Of a DNA stretch of 64,000 bases, positions 20,030 through 31,654 are shown piece by piece. Position 1 is the stretch's first letter. Every line of letters begins with the position of its first letter. A model generated the notes under the pieces. It did not search any database. It saw nothing but the letters and a program-made list of their open reading frames with translations, and was not told where the DNA came from. The translations under genes were made by a program, and so were the position numbers. The DNA lies in the NCBI GenBank assembly GCA_029931535.1, contig JAQPZY010001621.1, positions 2,208,001 to 2,272,000 of the forward strand, written 5' to 3'. The stretch is from Margaritifera margaritifera. Taxonomy: Eukaryota; Mollusca; Bivalvia; Unionida; Margaritiferidae.

Positions 20030-21660
20030 AAAAACTAAAAGTTGACGAGTTTTAGGTCTGCATAGCGTTATTGTTTTGCTGCAGTCGCATTGTTGGTACC
20101 TAAATCTCCACTACGCGTATACAAATAGAAGCGCATTTCTACCGCATGTTGTTCTATTCCTGCCATTATTGTACTCAACATATTCAAAAGAAATAGAAAG
20201 AAAAAAAAAAAAGAGAGATTTTAAACATTTTAAACAATGCACATGGCTACATTGTTTGGAGAAGCTTCAGACCGGATTCGGAAAAATGTGAACATAAACC
20301 GAGAGGCGCCTATAATACTGTAACACGCACTGGGGTTCCTCTACCGAGCGAATCAAACATCTGCGTGAGGTTGGGCTGGAAGTCTCTTGTTTTCCCCTAT
20401 TTCCAAGGACTTCCCGACAACATTCGTTGTCAACTGGAAGTTCTCGTAACGCGCCCAGACTATGATGGTTACAATTTGTCCCTAATCAATCAATACATGA
20501 CCACAATATCACAAGAACAACTTCACATTTGCATGGCTTTTCCTTCTTAGCATTGCCGTGGCATGAAGCACACATAACACAATTGCAGGAAAATACTAAA
20601 ACTGCATCAATAGCATCTTGTCTCTATTTATTTTTAGGTACAGATAGGATAAGCTCTAAATATAATTCTTTACTAACATTTCGCTTTTCATTATTAACCA
20701 ATTATGGACCACCAAACCCGTATATTCTCTATTTTATCTGAACCCATTTCTAGACTGGTTCACAGTTGTTCTTACGAAACCAGTCCATGCCACTGCCAAG
20801 TCTCTTAAAAACTCTAAGTATGACGTTTGTTCATAGAAATTGGCTAATTACTCGGGCTGGGAAATATTTTCCGAACACTGACTTCCCATAATCAAACAAC
20901 TAATCACTCAAATCTAACGAACCTATAAATGAAGACGTAACTACAAATGGAACATACCCAAATTTATTACAATACATAACATTTTATTGTTTAACGTGCC
21001 GGAACATTGCCAATATATGACATGATGGATGCCATAATTAATAGGAACGTATGTGGATTATTGTTGCTTACAAATGAAGTATAACAAAAGGATTTAACGT
21101 TTTATATTCTGTTATGAGACAACCCATCATTTGGGGAAATTAAATAAGATACGGTTGACTCTTCTTTAATGCATTTCTTCACATACATCACAAAATACAG
21201 CTTGCTTTTATCCATAGAGTAAGGTCAAAGTTAAACTACATTTAACAGAGTTTAATTCACTCAGTCTTTCTTCCAGTATTAACAGTAATAACTTTTAAGG
21301 ACCTGTACTGTACTGTGCTTCAGTGGAGTGTGTCTGCCGCATAGGAAATGTGTATAAGGTATTTCATTTTCTCCAAAACTTTGAAAAAAATAAAAAATAT
21401 GGGAGAAAATATTACAATGGTCAGTTAAAAAAGAGATTGTTGAACAGAAGTACACGTAAACTTCATGCTGGACAGTGTTAGCCAATACATCCGTTGAACC
21501 TAAACTTTGGTAAAGTGTTCGACAGTCACACGATAGAACTAGGTTTGAATTTCGGAAGGCTATTTTTTTTTTCTTCGTTCTGTTACTAACCTTTTGAATG
21601 CGACAAATAGTAGATAATAGCAATAACGATTTTTTTTCTCTTTCTTTTAACTGTACTTTT
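20030..21660. other. No gene recognised
   Basis: A 61-residue frame at 20365-20550 (P-Y-F-Q-G-L-P-D-N-I-R) looks slightly protein-like but matches no family I know. The rest is AT-rich with nothing supportable. Confidence 0.4.
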
Positions 21661-21662
21661 CG

Positions 21663-21784
21663 CACATTATTGGCTATATTGAACCCGCGATACCCAACTA
21701 GGTCAGCCCTGATCGGTTGCCTCGGTGCGTACTTGGGAAAGGCATTTAGCTTCCATATCCTCAGCATGATATAGCCAATAATGT
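21663..21784. mobile_element. SINE-related foldback fragment
   Basis: CACATTATTGGCTATAT at the left end is the inverse of the ATAGCCAATAATGTG at the right end. The right part (GGGAAAGGCATTTAGC ... GCATGATATAGCCAATAATG) matches the tail of the SINE at 48430-48622, so this is a partial or rearranged copy of that family. An A-rich run follows at about 21801. Confidence 0.65.
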
Positions 21785-21889
21785 GTTAAAAGTGCTGTAT
21801 AAAAAAAAACAAGCAACAAACAAAGTAAAAACCATCTTTATTACAACGCTAATTCTCTACCTGGCATGATGCCCGTTTCTAATAGGGCA

Positions 21890-22006
<117 letters not shown>

Positions 22007-22228
22007 CGACAAATGCTCAATTTAACCCGCAGTATCAGCCATAACATTTACGTGTAGGTGCATGAATAAAATGCATCTACCTCTGTTTGGATAAAATATG
22101 TATGTTTAATAAATATCTGTATTTCAGCTTTCCGCTAGTCCTGATAACAGCTTCGATATTTGTTAAAGTACATGATCATAAGTGAATTTCATGCTTCTCT
22201 AATCAGAGAAGCACAATTCTTTATATCC

Positions 22229-22237
22229 ACTGAATGA

Positions 22238-22275
<38 letters not shown>

Positions 22276-22276
22276 G
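22229..22276. repeat. (CT)n microsatellite
   Basis: CT run with one interruption (TTTC). Confidence 0.95.
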
Positions 22277-22279
22277 TAG

Positions 22280-24470
22280 AAATAAAACAAAGTTTATATG
22301 TACTCTTTAACACATCATTTTAAATTTAAAGGTGTAATCACGCTGTCAAAAATAAAGACTAAGATATTTACTGGACAATTTCTAAAGTTTCGACCACACA
22401 ATAAAGAATTATTATAGTAGCGTGGACACCATGAAATGGGTGTGGGGTTGCATATCGGTAATGTTTTGTACTCTTCACACAAAAATCAAGGTTTAGACCT
22501 GTTTAGTTATAATCAGACCTCAAGTGGACCTTCTTCTTGGAAACCAACACTACTTGCACGAGAAAGATTACAAGAGGGTCCCTAATGTGTGGTAGTTATT
22601 TCTCAAGTGATAAAGAATGCGTATTTCGGTTCTCAACTCAAAAATGTATAGCTTTTCAAACTGTCGCATTACTTTGTCACATGGCAAGTATGTCTTTCTT
22701 GTGTTGATAAGAACATGAATTGCGATACTAGTACTTGTTTCATTTTATTGATCCCACTTAGAGTCCCTCTAATGTTCTACATTAAACCTAAATCACAATT
22801 ACTTGCTTTTCTAATAAGATATAGACTACAAATCAGCAAAGAAGTCTAGTCCCCTTTATTTTTTAAACTTGTTAAGCAGCAAACTCAAGAATAAGTTCAA
22901 AACACCAAACTCCGATAGTATACATGGAGAAAATCAAAGTAATCGAAATTTATCAGGCTAATAGAGGAACCGAAGTTTAGAAAGTTCGGAAAATTCTATG
23001 GGTCTAACTTCAAAGTTAGATTACATCTAAGTTTCTGATTTTGAGCCTGAGCTTCAGTTTCGCTTAAAACGTTTCAAGAATTCTGGACCAGGAATTTAAG
23101 TATGCAATATTTGCAATCACCTTTTAGCAAGGTAATGTCCAGGAGTAATCTCTAATTTTTACAGTTCAAAAGGATACAAAATTGAATTACAGTTTGTGCG
23201 ACAGTAGCATTAGAGTTACAAACTTTGCGTCACCCTAATGTTTGCTATCGTTGTGTACATTACCTCGCTGATTGATTCAAATAAAGAATTTCATTCAAGT
23301 ATTATACGATGACCGATAACAAGTATTTACAAATTTTGATGCAAGTTGTGTATGTGTTTATTAAATATTGTGATGCACAAATTGCAACTTGTGTTAAGAT
23401 TGTGTTTTACCACACCGTTAGTGAATAACCATTTAGGCTAAAGTTTCAAAAATGCTTTCTATTTTTTCAAAGTTAATTAGTATTTTAAGGAAATATGTTG
23501 AATTGATTTAAAATGAAAAGGCACACTATTTTATGGCTTTTCTCTCGGATCAAATTCACTGTCAACACAGAACACGCACAACTTTTTGAAACGGAGTGGA
23601 AGAAACTGCCCTGTTTGAGAGTATTCGGTCTTCTCCTAAAGTAAGGTATTGTAAATAAAAATTAATGAAGCGAAAGGAATTTATTACATAATTAATAATA
23701 AAACATTAGCAATGAGACCTTAATGAAGCTGATAACACACTATTTATACATCTATTTGTTAATTTAAATTAAATTTCATTAAAATTTAACACATACCAAA
23801 GTTTTTATTTTCTATTTGTATTTTTGCAATAACCCTTTCAGTTCTTTCCGTAAAAGTTTTCAACCGATTAACACTGCGACGTAAAAAGTACGAAGGATTT
23901 TTATACCAGAGAACACTGGTCATTGCTAGTACCGTACCCTAGCTTTGATCTTGTTGGTTTAAGAAATAACTCTGTCCATAGTGTATTTTACTCGTGATAT
24001 CGCCGGGTTACGACATTATTAAACAAAAACTGTTAAAAAAAATTGACTCATGCTTTCAATTAACTTTTTGGAAAAGGTTATATAACCTCATTTTGAAATG
24101 TTAAAAATAACACTTTTTCAATGAAGAAAAAGTTAGGATCATAAAAAGCAATAATGTTTCTATTTTGCCTCGTGTCTAGATTTCCTTTTTAAGGTTTCCA
24201 TGAACACAAGCGTCTGGGTCTTGGGCATGATTCTGCAGTGCATCCTCAAGATACGGGAGAATATCCCCTGAAACCACCTCTGGTTGTCAAGGACAGGAGG
24301 AAGTGAGTAAAACAAGATTATCCTTAGCTATCCAGGCTAGAGATAGGGAGGCAAAACGGATACCTTTTCGTAAAGTTGCTTATTTCTAGGAATGAGCACT
24401 TCTGGAACTAAGGTATTTGTGTGAACCAATGACTTATTGCAGATACTAACATTCAGATTATAACATGCCA
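22280..24470. other. No gene recognised; weak foldback at 23132-23270
   Basis: Mostly AT-rich unique sequence. At 23132-23270 AGGTAATGT and ACATTACCT form short terminal inverted repeats around an imperfect internal one (GTAATCTCTAAT / ATTAGAGTTAC), possibly an old MITE. I see no coding region. Confidence 0.4.
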
Positions 24471-24474
24471 CCAC

Positions 24475-26350
24475 ATGTACTGTACGTGTAGTCTGATTGC
24501 ATACATGCCCCCACATGTACTGTATGTGTAGTCTGATTGCATACATGCCTCCACATGTACTGTATGTGTAGTCTGATTGCATACATGCCTCCACATGTAC
24601 TGTATGTGTAGTCTGATTGCATACATGCCCCCACATGTACTGTACATGTAGTCTGATTGCATACATGTCCCCACATGTGTACGTGTATTCTGATTGCATA
24701 CATGCCCCCACATGTACCGTACGTGTAGTCTGATTGCTCACATGCCCCCACATGTACTGCATGTTTAGTCTGATTGCATACATGCCCCCACATGTACCTG
24801 TAGTCTGATTGCATATATGCCTCCACATGTACTGTATGTGTAGTCTGATTGCATACATGCCCCCACATGTACTGTATGTGTAGTCTGATTGCATACATGC
24901 TCCCACATGTACCGTGTAGTCTGATTGCATACATGCCTCCACATGTACTGTATGTGTAGTCTGATTGCACACATGCCCCCACATGTTCTGTATGTGTAGT
25001 CTGATTGCATACATGCCCCCCACATGTGTACGTGTAGTCTGATTGCATACATGCCTCCACATGTACTGTATGTGTAGTCTGATTGCATACATGCCCCCAC
25101 ATGTACCGTACGTGTAGTCTGATTGCTCACATGACCCCACATGTACGTGTAGTCTGATTGCATGCATGCCCCCACATGTACGTGTAGCCTGATTGCATAT
25201 ATGCCTCCACATGTACTGTATGTGTAGTCTGATTGCATACATGCCCCCACATGTACTGTATGTGTAGTCTGATTGCATACATGCTCCCACATGTACCGTG
25301 TAGTCTGATTGCATACATGCCTCCACATGTACTGTATGTGTAGTCTGATTGCACACATGCCCCAACATGTTCTGTATGTGTAGTCTGATTGCATACATGC
25401 CCCCACATGTACCTTGTAGTCTGATTGCATACATGCCCCCACATGTACTGCATGTGTAGTCTGATTGCATACATGCCCCCACATGTACTGTACGTGTAGT
25501 CTGATTGCATACATGCCCCCACATGTACTGTACGTGTTGTAGTCTGATTGCATACATGCTCCCATATGTACTGTACGTGGTTTCTGATTGCATACATGCC
25601 TCCACATGTACTGTACGTGTAGTCTGATTGCATACATGCCCCCACATGTACTGTACGTGTTGTAGTCTGATTGCATACATGCCCCCACATGTACTGTACG
25701 TGTAGTCCGATTGCATACATGCCCCCACATGTACTGTACGTCTAGTCTAATTGCATACATGTCCCCACATGTGTATGTGTAGTCTGATTGCATACATGCC
25801 CCCACATGTACCGTACGTGTAGTCTGATTGCTCACATGCCCCCACATGTACTGCATGTTTAGTCTGATTGCATACATGCCCCCACATGTACTGTATGTGT
25901 AGTCTGATTGCATACATGCTCCCACATGTACCGTGTAGTCTGATTGCATACATGCCCCCACATGTACTGTATGTGTAGTCTGATTGCATACATGCCTCCA
26001 CATGTACTGTATGTGTAGTCTGATTGCACACATGGCCCCACATGTTCTGTATGTGTAGTCTGATTGCATACATGCCCCCACATGTACCGTGTAGTCTGAT
26101 TGCATACATGCCTCCACATGTACTGTATGTGTAGTCTGATTGCATACATGCCCCCACATGTACTGTATGTGTAGTCTGATTGCATACATGCCCCCACATG
26201 TACTGTACGTGTAGTCTGATTGCATACATGCCCCCACATGTACTGTACGTGTTGTAGTCTGATTGCATACATGCCCCCACATGTACTGTACGTGTAGTCT
26301 GATTACATACATGCCCCCACACGTGCTGAACGTGTAGTCGGATTGCATAC
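24475..26350. repeat. 40-bp satellite, about 47 copies
   Basis: The unit runs GTCTGATTGCATACATGCCC followed by CCACATGTACTGTATGTGTA. It holds an imperfect palindrome, ACATGTAC-T-GTACRTGT. Shortened units (ACATGTACCGTGTAG) and lengthened ones (GTGTTGTAG) recur in the same order. A marker unit (GCACACATGCCCC...ACATGTTCTG) appears near 24966, 25351 and 26026, showing higher-order duplication. On the minus strand the unit has no stop in any frame, so open frames of up to 527 codons arise without coding meaning. Confidence 0.97.
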
Positions 26351-26729
26351 AAAATGTGTTTCAAAAGGTAATATTGGAAAATTTGAGGGAAAAAAACCTT
26401 AACAGAATAATTATGGAAATTGTATAATAATAGTAATTGTTAAATACACAGCCAGTGGTTGAAATATAAAATATATCTTGGCCGTAATCCCTCTAAATCT
26501 AGATCAGGTACATCCCATGTTCTAAGTGAGTTATCATCCTCATCTTTATTTCCTTCCGTAGAAGATTACATGATACAATAATTAAGTATAATATATTACT
26601 GGAATACAATCATGCAACTTTCATAAAATAATAAATAAACAAACAAACATATAAGTAACCAGAGGTGAAATATCATCAGCTAGGGTTGGATTTCCCACAG
26701 CTATGGAACCAATCTTTGTTCCAAATCCA

Positions 26730-28090
26730 TTATTCTATAACTGGAGCATTTCTTGTATACATTAAGGTTGATAAAACGCGTCCTTGTCTTACTCCTTGGC
26801 CAATTGGGAACCAGTCCGAAAAATGACCATTGACAAGGACTTTTGTTAATTTATATACATATTTAAAAAATATCAAAAGGGATGTACTCGTAATTCCAAA
26901 AGTGAATAATTTCAAAAGTAACCCTTTGTGACACACGGTATTGAAGATCTTATTTGTATCAAGAAAAGCATTAAAAACACGTGAATTCAATTTTACGTTA
27001 TATTGTACCGATTGCAACAGCGAAATAGTCGCTGTTGTGCAGCCTGAACCTTTTTGATAACCATGTTGCTGTGAACTAGGAATATTAGAATTAATATCTT
27101 TGAGCCAAGTTACCAAACGTCCATGAATAATTTTCTCAAAAGTTTTGTAGTTAACCGGCAGTAAAGTAACAGGGCCATAACTTTCGAGGGAGGTCTTTGA
27201 TTTTCTGTTACCTTTGTACAGTGGTATTACTAACCTTTTCTTGCAATCTACAGGTATGTAAGACTGATCAATCGTCTCAGTAAATAAAGTTGTCACACAC
27301 TCTATGAGGTAATCACTGCCATATATCAAATGTTCATTGCAAATTCGATCATAGCCCGATGCTTTGGATTTCTTTAGACTGTTAATGATTTCTTTTACTT
27401 TACATCCTTCTGATACCATCTTGCAGAGCTTAACCTAATTCCCGCTTTAAATGCATACAATATGGTTTGGCGTGTGAATGTCCTCATAATATCTGGCATA
27501 ATGGAAGCGTCATCACGCACAAAAACTCCATCAATCGATATTTCCTGACAAAAATGTATATTTTGACATCTCTTAACATTGACGATTTTCCAGAAATGCC
27601 TTACATCACATTCGTGTGTTTTTCAATTTCTTCATATACGTTCCCACATATATTTTTCCATAGATGGTTTTTGCAGGTTTTTAAAGTCTCTCTTCTTAGC
27701 TTTATATTCTCTGTAAGAATTATATTCACCACCCCTTGTTCTTCCCTCGTTGTTTCTAAATATACCTAGCTTGTCGTTGAAGCCATGTGTTTCTTTAAAT
27801 TCATCTGACCAATATGGTTTGGCGTAAATTTGGACTTTGGGACCGTAATGTCGCTTGACAACTGTATTGCAGTAATAATGCACCCATAAAATCTATCAAA
27901 TTTTCCGAAACAGTATCTATATTCAAAGATTTCAGGCGATGGTCCATTTCAGTTTGATAATTTTTCAATGTATCAACATCAATTTTATTCCAAGCTATTT
28001 TATTTCTGAAGTCTCTCCCACAGGTAACTCTACAGAGGGAATTAAGTATAGGGAGGTAGTAAGATATCACGTGCTCTTTGTGATCTGAAA
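26730..28090 (-). pseudogene. Non-LTR (LINE) retrotransposon fragment: end of endonuclease, linker and first half of RT
   Basis: Reading leftward, the first block holds S-D-H-K-E-H at about 28078, the SDH motif closing an APE-type endonuclease. It continues with Y-Y-L-P-I-L (27801-28070). Next is a linker with K-P-Y-W-S-D-E-F-K and R-E-Y-K-A-K-K-R-D-F-K (27632-27883), then F-W-K-I-V-N. The RT block (26730-27419) has K-S-K-A-S-G-Y-D, R-L-V-I-P-L-Y-K-G, G-Y-Q-K-G-S-G-C, the motif A Asp in F-L-D-T (about 26958-26960) and G-V-R-Q-G. The sequence stops before the Y-A-D-D box, so the catalytic half and 3' end are gone. Frame changes separate the blocks. The 5' end is also missing, an unusual state for a LINE, where only 5' truncation is common. 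The clade is not decided. Confidence 0.88.
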
Positions 28091-28099
28091 TAAAACTTT

Positions 28100-28625
28100 G
28101 ATCGGACAGACTATATGCTTAATTTTCAGGAACTTGAAAGACACTGGTAAATTATTTATTGTCAGCCACCAACTGGGGCTCCATTTGTATGCTCTTCGTC
28201 TTTAATGAAGATCATCTGCTTACTTGTATCACAAGCTATAAATGTTTTGCACAAAGTGAAATACGTGACTAGAAAAGGGGAACAATACTATTTCTGTTCT
28301 CCGTATTTCGTTGGCTACCTATAATTAGTATTCACTTATCTTACATTAATAATGAGCTGTTTGACAATTTATCTCAGCTTGGGGATTATCCAGGGCTTGA
28401 AATTGACACTAGCAAGCTAGCATTTTGCTAATCACAATTCTAAAATGCTAGTAAATTGCAGAAGAGTTTTAGTGGAAAACATTAAAACTTTGAAAATTTT
28501 GCCAGAACTGAAAAATATTGAATATATATATAGGCTAAGTTAACAAGAGATAAAAGTCTTGTTCTAAACATCAGTTTGTGAAGAAGCTATTTTAATAATC
28601 AGATGTTACAGTTGTGAAAACCAGA
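28100..28625. other. No gene recognised
   Basis: AT-rich sequence between the LINE fragment and the (GA)n tract. I looked here for a 5' LTR of the following gypsy element and found none. Confidence 0.45.
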
Positions 28626-28628
28626 TAT

Positions 28629-28631
<3 letters not shown>

Positions 28632-28707
<76 letters not shown>
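28632..28707. repeat. (GA)n microsatellite
   Basis: About 70 bp of GA, one interruption near 28699. It sits where the start of the gypsy gag would be expected. Confidence 0.98.
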
Positions 28708-28791
28708 AGAAAGGAAAATGCAATATAAATTAAAAGAATTAGAACTGACAAGCGGAGCACTCTTCCCGCCCATCCCCCTTTACACACAAGT

Positions 28792-29565
28792 TCAAGTTTT
28801 TATGTTACCAGATATATTAGGTTAATACCCCCTTTTCAGGAAAAAGAAGTAGATAAATACTTTCTTCACTTTGAGAAAATTGCTGAAAACTTGAAATGGT
28901 CCAGATAGCATTGGACCTTGTTATTACAAAGTGTACTTATTGGCAAAGCTCATGAAATTTACACTTCACTGTCAGTACAACAAAGCACTGATTATGTGGT
29001 TAAGGAATACATCTTGAAGGGTTATGAGTTGGTACCTGAGGCATATCGACAAAGGTTTAGGAATAGTAGAAAAGAAACTGGACAAACACATGTCGAATTT
29101 GCAAGGGAAAAAGAACAACTATTTGATAAGTGGTGCTCAGCCAAGAAGGCTGATCAAAATTACGATAACTTCAGACAGTTAGTATTAATTGAAGAGTTTA
29201 AGAGGTGCATCCATAGTGATGCTAAGACCTATCTTGACGAGCAGAAAGTTGACACTTTGGAGAATGCTGCTCGGACGGCTGATGATTATTCCTTGACTCA
29301 CAAAATTTCATTTGGCAATAAGTCTTCCTCTCAGCAGTTTTCTGGTAAAAGTCCATTTCAGTTTCAAACGAGTACTTCTAAATTTTCAAACAGCACAACT
29401 GTTAGGAATCAAAGATCTGACAAGACTGATCAGAAATCCTTATCTCTTCCTACGTGCACTTACTGTAAAACGAAAGGGCACGTCATTTCTGGTTGCTTCA
29501 GGTTGAAAAATAAGCAACAGAATAAAGACAGAGCTATTCCAAATGCTCTTATTTCAAAGAGGTGA
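28792..29565 (+). pseudogene. gag: Ty3/gypsy-type Gag with zinc knuckle
   Basis: The frame from 28792 gives R-L-I-P-P-F-Q-E-K-E-V-D-K-Y-F, then a stop near 28905, then a long open part from 28918. That part contains H-W-T-L-L-L-Q-S-V-L-I-G-K-A just upstream and R-K-E-T-G-Q-T-H-V-E-F-A within it, as in SCAN-like retroviral/gypsy capsid domains. The zinc knuckle C-x2-C-x4-H-x4-C lies at 29455-29496 and would bind the RNA genome. The N-terminus is cut off by the (GA)n tract. The open body is 215 codons. Confidence 0.88.
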
Positions 29566-29649
29566 AGGCCACTGTCTTGTATTGAAAGCAATACAGTTGT
29601 TGCGTCAAACAAACCCCATTCTGATTCTATTTTGCGGGCTTTTTAACCA

Positions 29650-30330
29650 TTCATGTCAGAAGGTTCTATATCACTTATTGGTGATTCTGACAAACCTGTC
29701 CATAATATAATATTAAGGGACACAGGAGCTTCTCAGAGTCTTTTGTTATAAGGTACTTTGCCTTTGTCTGAGAAGTCTTCGTCTAGTGAAAGTATACTTA
29801 TTCATGGAGTAGAGTGCGGCTATGTAAATGTTCCTCTCCATTGTGTCAATTTGGCATCAGACTTAGTTTCCGGACCTGTGACTGTTGGGGTAGTGACTTT
29901 TTTACCTATAGAAGCTATCCATTTGTTACTAGGCAATGACCTAGCTGGAGATAAGGTCGTGGTTAATCCACTTGTAACTGACTAGCCTTTTTTGGATCAA
30001 AAAGTTGATCCTATTGAGATTGAAATCCCTTATTTGTATCCTGCTTGTGCAGTTACCAGAGCTATGGCAATAAGAGCTCTTGAGAATGATGTTGATCAAG
30101 AAAATATTCCTTTAGCTGACACATTTATTGGTCAGTCTTTTGATGAGGCCACTTTCTCTTCTGATATTGATCAATCAAAAGGTTTTGACTACAGTGATCC
30201 TCTTTTTACAACTCATTCTCTGTATTCTAATCAGGGTATCAAAAGACAATTACTCGTTGTCGAACAGGAACAAGATCCTGAGATCTCCTGTTTGTTTCAG
30301 AGGGCTTTTAGTGAAACTTAAACCACACAA
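29650..30330 (+). pseudogene. pol: Gypsy pol: aspartic protease region and spacer
   Basis: The protease active site D-T-G-A-S is intact at 29719-29733. A stop follows at 29749-29751, and the frame resumes at 29758-29985 with L-L-L-G-N-D-L-A-G, the usual flap-distal L-G-x-D block. The spacer at 29992-30321 contains A-V-T-R-A-M and many acidic residues. The protease would cut Gag-Pol; the stop prevents this here. Confidence 0.8.
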
Positions 30331-30336
30331 GTCCCA

Positions 30337-31460
30337 GTGTGTTACTTTGTGAAAAATGGGGTCCTTATGAGAAAATGGAGACCTTCTGAGATACCCGCTG
30401 GTGACGAGTGGTCAGTGAGCTATCAAACTGTCGTTCATAAGTCATATCGACAGGATATTCTTAGTCTAGCCCATGAAACTGCCTTGGCTGGTCATTTAGG
30501 AGTCAATAAGACTTTATCACAAGATCTTGAATCACATGTATTGGCCGAAAGTTAAAATTGATGTTTCTAAATACTATAGATCTTGTCACACTTGTTAAAT
30601 GGTTGAAAAACACAATCAGAAGATACATAAGGCTCATCTGCAACCTATTCCTGCATTTGATGAACCATTTAGCAGAATAATGGTAGACTGTGTCGGTCCC
30701 TTACCTAAGACTAAGTCAGGCAAATGATACTTGTGGACCATCATATGTGCGTCTACAAGATTTCCAGACGCAATTCCCTTGAGAAATATTAAAACTAAAA
30801 CCATTGTAAAGCCTTGGTAAAGTTTTTTTTACACTTGTTGGCCTTCCCAAATCTGTCCAGTCTGATCAAGGATCACATTTTATGTCTGGAATTTTCCAAC
30901 AGGTTATGCATGAATTAGGCTTTCAACAGTTTAAATCTTCTGTCTATCACCTTGAAAATCAAGGAGCTTTAGAAAGATTTCAACAAACTTTGAAGAATAT
31001 GATTCGGTCCTTTTGCTTTGATACAGGAATTGATTGTGATGAGGGTGTTCATTTGTTGTTATTTGCTGTTAGAGAATCAGTTGAAAAATCATTGGGTGGA
31101 TCATTGAAGTTATTAAAAGAGAAGCTTCTTTCAAATGAAGATGTAAGGATTAATCTTCTTGAATATGTCTCTCATTTCAAATATAAGTTGTCATATGCTT
31201 GAGAAGTAGCAAGGACTAATCTTCACTCTGATCAGTCAAAAATGAAATTAAGGTATGACAGAAATACACAGGAAATGAGTTTTCAGCATGGTGAGAAAGT
31301 TCTGTCTCTCTTGCCCATACCTCAAAATCCCCTTCGGGCTAAATTTTATGGTCGTTAGACCGTTGAACAGAAAGTAAATGACTTAAATTATATCATTAAC
31401 ACTACTGGGTCGCGGAAACAGAAACAACTTTGTCACATACATATGTTAAAGGAGTATTTT
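30337..31460 (+). pseudogene. pol: Gypsy pol: integrase, placed before RT
   Basis: The H-H-C-C zinc domain is visible as G-H-L-G-V-N-K-T (about 30490) and S-C-H-T-C (about 30583), the latter followed by a stop. The catalytic triad is retained: Asp at 30686-30688 (V-D-C-V-G-P-L), Asp at 30864-30866 (S-D-Q-G-S-H-F) and Glu at 30972-30974 (G-A-L-E-R-F). Thirty-five residues lie between the second Asp and the Glu, the D-D-35-E pattern. The C-terminal part has G-E-K-V-L-S-L-L-P-I-P and C-H-I-H-M-L-K. Several stops and shifts break it. It lies upstream of RT, the reverse of the normal Ty3/gypsy order. Confidence 0.88.
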
Positions 31461-31654
31461 GATATAGAGAGCCCAGTTAATTATGTGATCAATTTGGTTG
31501 TACATATCCCACACAGTGAAGATCTCAGCGATGGAATACAATCTGACAATCTGACCGTATTGACAGTGGGTTATTCAAACTTCGGAATTCAGACATATTG
31601 AACAATCTCGACAAGAAATTGTCACATCTACAACAAAAGGAAAGGAGTTAACTA

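Noticed and set aside
24337..26364. Long overlapping minus-strand open frames up to 527 codons
   Set aside because: They arise because the 40-bp satellite unit lacks stops on that strand; all three frames are open and none has a non-repeat domain.
27467..27769. 100-codon plus-strand frame
   Set aside because: It is the antisense of the LINE linker and RT region.
28100..28800. A 5' LTR for the gypsy element
   Set aside because: I looked for TGTTATGAATATTG and a primer binding site and saw neither; the 5' end seems lost or replaced by the (GA)n region.
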